This document shows, piece after piece, positions 60,938 to 64,000 of a DNA stretch of 64,000 nt (position 1 is the stretch's first letter; each line of letters starts with the position of its first letter). Under the pieces are notes generated by a model. That model saw nothing but the letters and a program-made list of their open reading frames with translations, did not search any database and was not told the origin of the DNA. Location: assembly GCA_964035795.1 (NCBI GenBank), contig OZ038322.1:19508674-19572673 (forward strand), given 5' to 3'. The translations under genes were made by a program, and so were the position numbers. The DNA is from Pterobdella sp. o SKG-2022 (Eukaryota > Annelida > Clitellata > Hirudinida > Piscicolidae).

Positions 60938-63900
60938 GGGCGCACAGTTTGCAAGCTAGGTTTGCTGCAGAGGCGCTTCTCTAATCAGAAGGGCTATGAG
61001 AGAGAAATTTGGTTATAAAGATGCGTCTTTAAACGCTTGCGAAAAACTTTAAGAGAAGGTGAAAGACGGAGATTAAGTGGAAGAGAGTTCCATAAGTGAG
61101 GGGCGATATGCGAGAAGGAGCGATATAAAAAAGAGTTAGAAGAGACAGGCTGATGCAGCCATAAACCAGAGTTCGAAGACCTGAGAGACTCAGGAGTCTG
61201 TCTAATGGAAAGACGGTCATATAAATAAACCGGCTGATTAAAATATAAGGTGTTAGCGGTGAGCCATAGCAACTTGAACTGGGCTCTTAGTGCGACCGGC
61301 AGCCAATGAAGACGATCGAAACAAGTGCGAGATGAAGAATAGTAGTCGGCTTGAAGAATAGTAGTCGGTTTTAGCAGCACGATTTTGGAGAGATTGCAAC
61401 TTAGAAATAAGACAGTTCGAGAGTCGACAAAGAAGAGAGTTACAGTAATCAATCTTTGAAAGAACTAAAAAGATGATCAGAGCAACGGCAGTGTCAAAGG
61501 GTAGGAACTTGCGTGCCTGTCTGATCGCATATAGATGAAAGTTGGATGCATGTATGATTTGAGAGACAAAGTGTGTAAAGTTGAGTCTAGAATCAAGAGT
61601 TACACCTAGTATCTTCAGTTTGGACGTTACGGAAAGAGTAGTGCCGTCAAAGATTACTTCAGTGGGAAGATTGGATTTGGAAAGGAGTATGGGACTGCCG
61701 ACAAACATCACTTCGCTTTTGTTAGGATTCAACATGAGGTGATTGTTAGAAAACCAAAGATTGAGCTTAGTGATGCATTCAGATAACTTAGTGAGGCTGG
61801 GATGAGAATCAAGGTAAGAGGCGCCTGTAAAGAGAGTATTATCATCAGCAAACTGATGATATAGAACGTCGTGCTTCTGTATGATCTCGCTAATAGGAGA
61901 AGTATAAAGAGAAAAGAGTATGGGCCCAAGAACAGAACCTTGAGGAACACCAAAACGAAGGGAGACAGGGGTAGAGGAAGAGCAGCTTATCTTAACAAAT
62001 TGCTTGCGTTCGGAAAGATAGGACTGAAACCAGGATAAAGCAATGCCAGAAATGTGAAAATAGTCTTCAAGGATATGCAGCATATTTGGATGATTAATGG
62101 TGTCAAAAGCTGCTGAAATATCTAAAGACACTAAGACGGCCGCAGACCCGGTAGCACAGATATTGCGGAGGCTGTCAGTGATGTACAAAAGCGCAGTTTC
62201 CGTTGAGTGATGTGAGCGATACGCCGACTGGAAAAGGTTGAAGTTACGCAGTACAAAAACATGAGAGGATAATCTCTTGAGAACAACCCTTTCTAAGATC
62301 TTTGAGATGGTGCTGAGGTTTGAAATTGGACGATAATTGGATGGTTGCATGGGGTCTAGGTTATATTTTTTCAGTAAAGGGGTTACATGCACCGTTTTGA
62401 ATAAAGTTGGAAAAATACCCTTTGAAAAGGAAAGAGGAGAAAGTTTGCATATAATGGAGGCGAAAATGCCGGAAAACTGCTTCAGCAGGAAAACAGGGAT
62501 TATATCTAAAGGTGAAGATTTATTTGGGAAGGAATTGATCAATTTGATGATTTCGTCAACACTATGAGGTGAGAAAAATGAGAGATTTGATTGGTCACTG
62601 TAAGTTAAGAAAGGCTGACTGGGAAGATTAGTGATCGGTAACGAGCTATGAATCAAATCAATCTTAGTCTTGAAAAAAAAACTAAAGTTTTCAACAAAAA
62701 GATCATATTCCGCAGGAGTCCGGGGAGGAAGTGGAGGAGACCTGTGAAGTACGGAGTTCGCCGTTTTCCAAAAGGCTTTGGATTTAGGTGTCGCTGAAGA
62801 TAGCGACAGATTAAGATAATCAGCACGTGACTTGTTAATGGCGGCGCGGGCGAGTTTGCGTGAAATACGGAATTTTTGTAAAAGATCATCAGGGACTTGC
62901 ACGCAAAGCTTTCGGAGACTGGATATCTGTCTCTCGATTTTCCTTCTTCGGCGTTTGGCGGAGAGAGCATTTTTAGACAGATGAAAATGTGAATGCAAGC
63001 TGGGGCGAAAAGTATGACTGCGTAATGGAGCATGAGAATCCATCAGCGAAAGGAACAATTTGTCCATGGAACTAACAAAGTCATCAACCTTAAAGATTGG
63101 AGAATTAATAAGTAAATCGATTATAAAATTGACATCTTTTTCAAAGCCGGCCAAGTTGAGATTCCTGAAAGACCGAGAAGTGACACGATGAGGTGAAAGG
63201 TGGGGCCGTACGAGGTTAAGACGGCACGAAATAAGGAAATGATCAGATTCAAAAATTTCGCTGACAGGGTCAGAAATAAGATGAGAGAGAGAAGCCGGTG
63301 TGATAACAAGATCAAGAGTATTGACAAGCCTGTGAGTTGGAAAGTTAATATGCTGCGTCAAACCGTGCTCTCGCAAAAGAATATTAAGGGGATTATCAAG
63401 ATGATGACAATTAGGGGTATTAAAATCTCCAGCCATTATGAAATGATTGAATGTCGAAGAAAGAAAATAAAGATGAGCTGTGAGTTCACGAATAAAATTA
63501 CTTGAAATAGGGGGGCGGTAAATAACAGAAATGGTTAAGGAAAGTGTTAGGAAAGAGGCTTGGGCAGTTAATGCTTTAAAAAAAGAGTGTATTTCAGATT
63601 TTACAAGTGTCAGTTTAACGGAGTTGGAGGAAATCAAAGAAATACCACCACCGAGCTTTCCACTAGAACGATGAGAATGTAGAACATGGTAACCTGAGGG
63701 AACAATGTCGTATTTTGTGACATTGTCGGCATCTTCCGGGATCCACGTTTCAGTCAGTGCAAGAATTTCGAAACAGTGAGTGGAGATCGCGTATAGGATA
63801 AGAGTGGATTTGTTGCGAGTGGAACGGGGATTGAGAAGGCCAAACTTCACAGAAGGAGATGGATTTTGAGAATGCATGAGTAAGGCAGGCCTTCATTGCC

Positions 63901-64000
63901 AGGCCGTACGCCCCATCTTAAGTCGCACTTGTTGCTTATACACCGGACAAGAAGAGGATGTGGTGACATGGTCATGACAAGGGCGATTTGATTTAAAGCA
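60938..64000 (-). mobile_element. CR1/L2-type LINE, copy 2: 5' part present, ORF2 frameshifted
   Basis: Same family as copy 1 and very similar throughout. ORF2 starts at ATG 63875-63877 (MHSQNPSPSVKFGLLNPRST), with a full endonuclease (NKSTLILYAI, LALTETWIPED, GGGISL, AGDFNTPN, SDHFLI) and RT (DISAAFDTINH, GVPQGSVLGP, FADD). The frame is lost at about 61350, where GAAGAATAGTAGTCGG is duplicated (+7 bases relative to copy 1). The remaining C-terminus (LQADYYSSSR, HWLPVALRAQ, LWNSLPLNLR) continues in another frame to 60994. The 3' end carries (TAA)n-like repeats (60907-60937) rather than the TACAAA of copy 1. The element runs off the right edge. Confidence 0.9.
63893..64000 (-). CDS. C-terminal end of LINE ORF1 (partial)
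   Basis: Upstream of ORF2 on the - strand, 35 codons are open to the window edge and end at TGA 63893-63895, 15 bases before the ORF2 ATG. The translation includes NRPCHDHVTTSSSCPVYK and KMGRTAW. The Cys/His spacing resembles the end of a zinc-knuckle ORF1, though the first Cys of a knuckle is not clearly placed. It indicates a two-ORF element that extends beyond the window. Confidence 0.5.
   Translation of the reverse strand, partial: CFKSNRPCHDHVTTSSSCPVYKQQVRLKMGRTAWQ

Overview
This is a strongly AT-rich window of an animal nuclear genome. Spliced genes, long introns and decayed LINE retrotransposons rule out a prokaryote or organelle. The invertebrate-type GABA receptor and a secreted Cys-rich protein resembling the DUF7042-DUF7045 families (known mostly from arthropods, recalled from memory) point to an arthropod or close relative. 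Species cannot be decided from sequence alone.

Layout. (1) 298-2169, + strand: the last two exons of an anion-selective Cys-loop receptor of the RDL/GRD GABA-receptor group, joined by a 76-base intron. Its 5' part lies outside the window. The M3-M4 loop is unusually long and rich in Lys, Asn and Ser. (2) 2170-15766: intergenic, with one possible small ORF, a CAT/ATC microsatellite tract on each side, and a dead reverse-transcriptase element (4859-6703, - strand) of an RT plus restriction-like-nuclease type. (3) 15767-58859, + strand: a gene of at least 43 kb that can be rebuilt from twelve small exons. Eleven exon junctions are phase-compatible and the sum is 834 codons. The reading frame is invisible as one ORF because the exons are 68-556 bases long and the introns reach about 14.7 kb. 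The product starts with a signal-like hydrophobic segment and continues with Cys/aromatic motifs typical of DUF7044, DUF7042 and DUF7043 proteins, with large charged low-complexity inserts. I regard this as the main result.

(4) The introns and the right flank hold several LINE families. There are three small fossils inside introns (21828-22550, 25240-26110, 28540-28870) and one near the right end (59288-59500). A nearly full-length but dead endonuclease/RT element of the RTE-like 'craniofacial-type' family lies at 43684-47395, with three in-frame stops, three frameshifts and a changed RT active site. Two very similar copies of a CR1/L2-type element lie in tandem orientation at 54277-57008 and 60938-64000. 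One is 5'-truncated but has an open ORF2. The other carries the 5' part including the end of ORF1, but has a 7-base frameshifting microduplication. All large LINE copies are antisense to the host gene.

(5) Other structure: an imperfect terminal-inverted-repeat pair bounding about 1.3 kb of AT-rich DNA (47404-48702) with an internal tandem repeat; a perfect 26-base inverted repeat that covers the 3' end and splice donor of one exon; and a dispersed repeat present in opposite orientations near 14.2 kb and 28.0 kb. No CRISPR, rRNA or convincing tRNA gene was seen.
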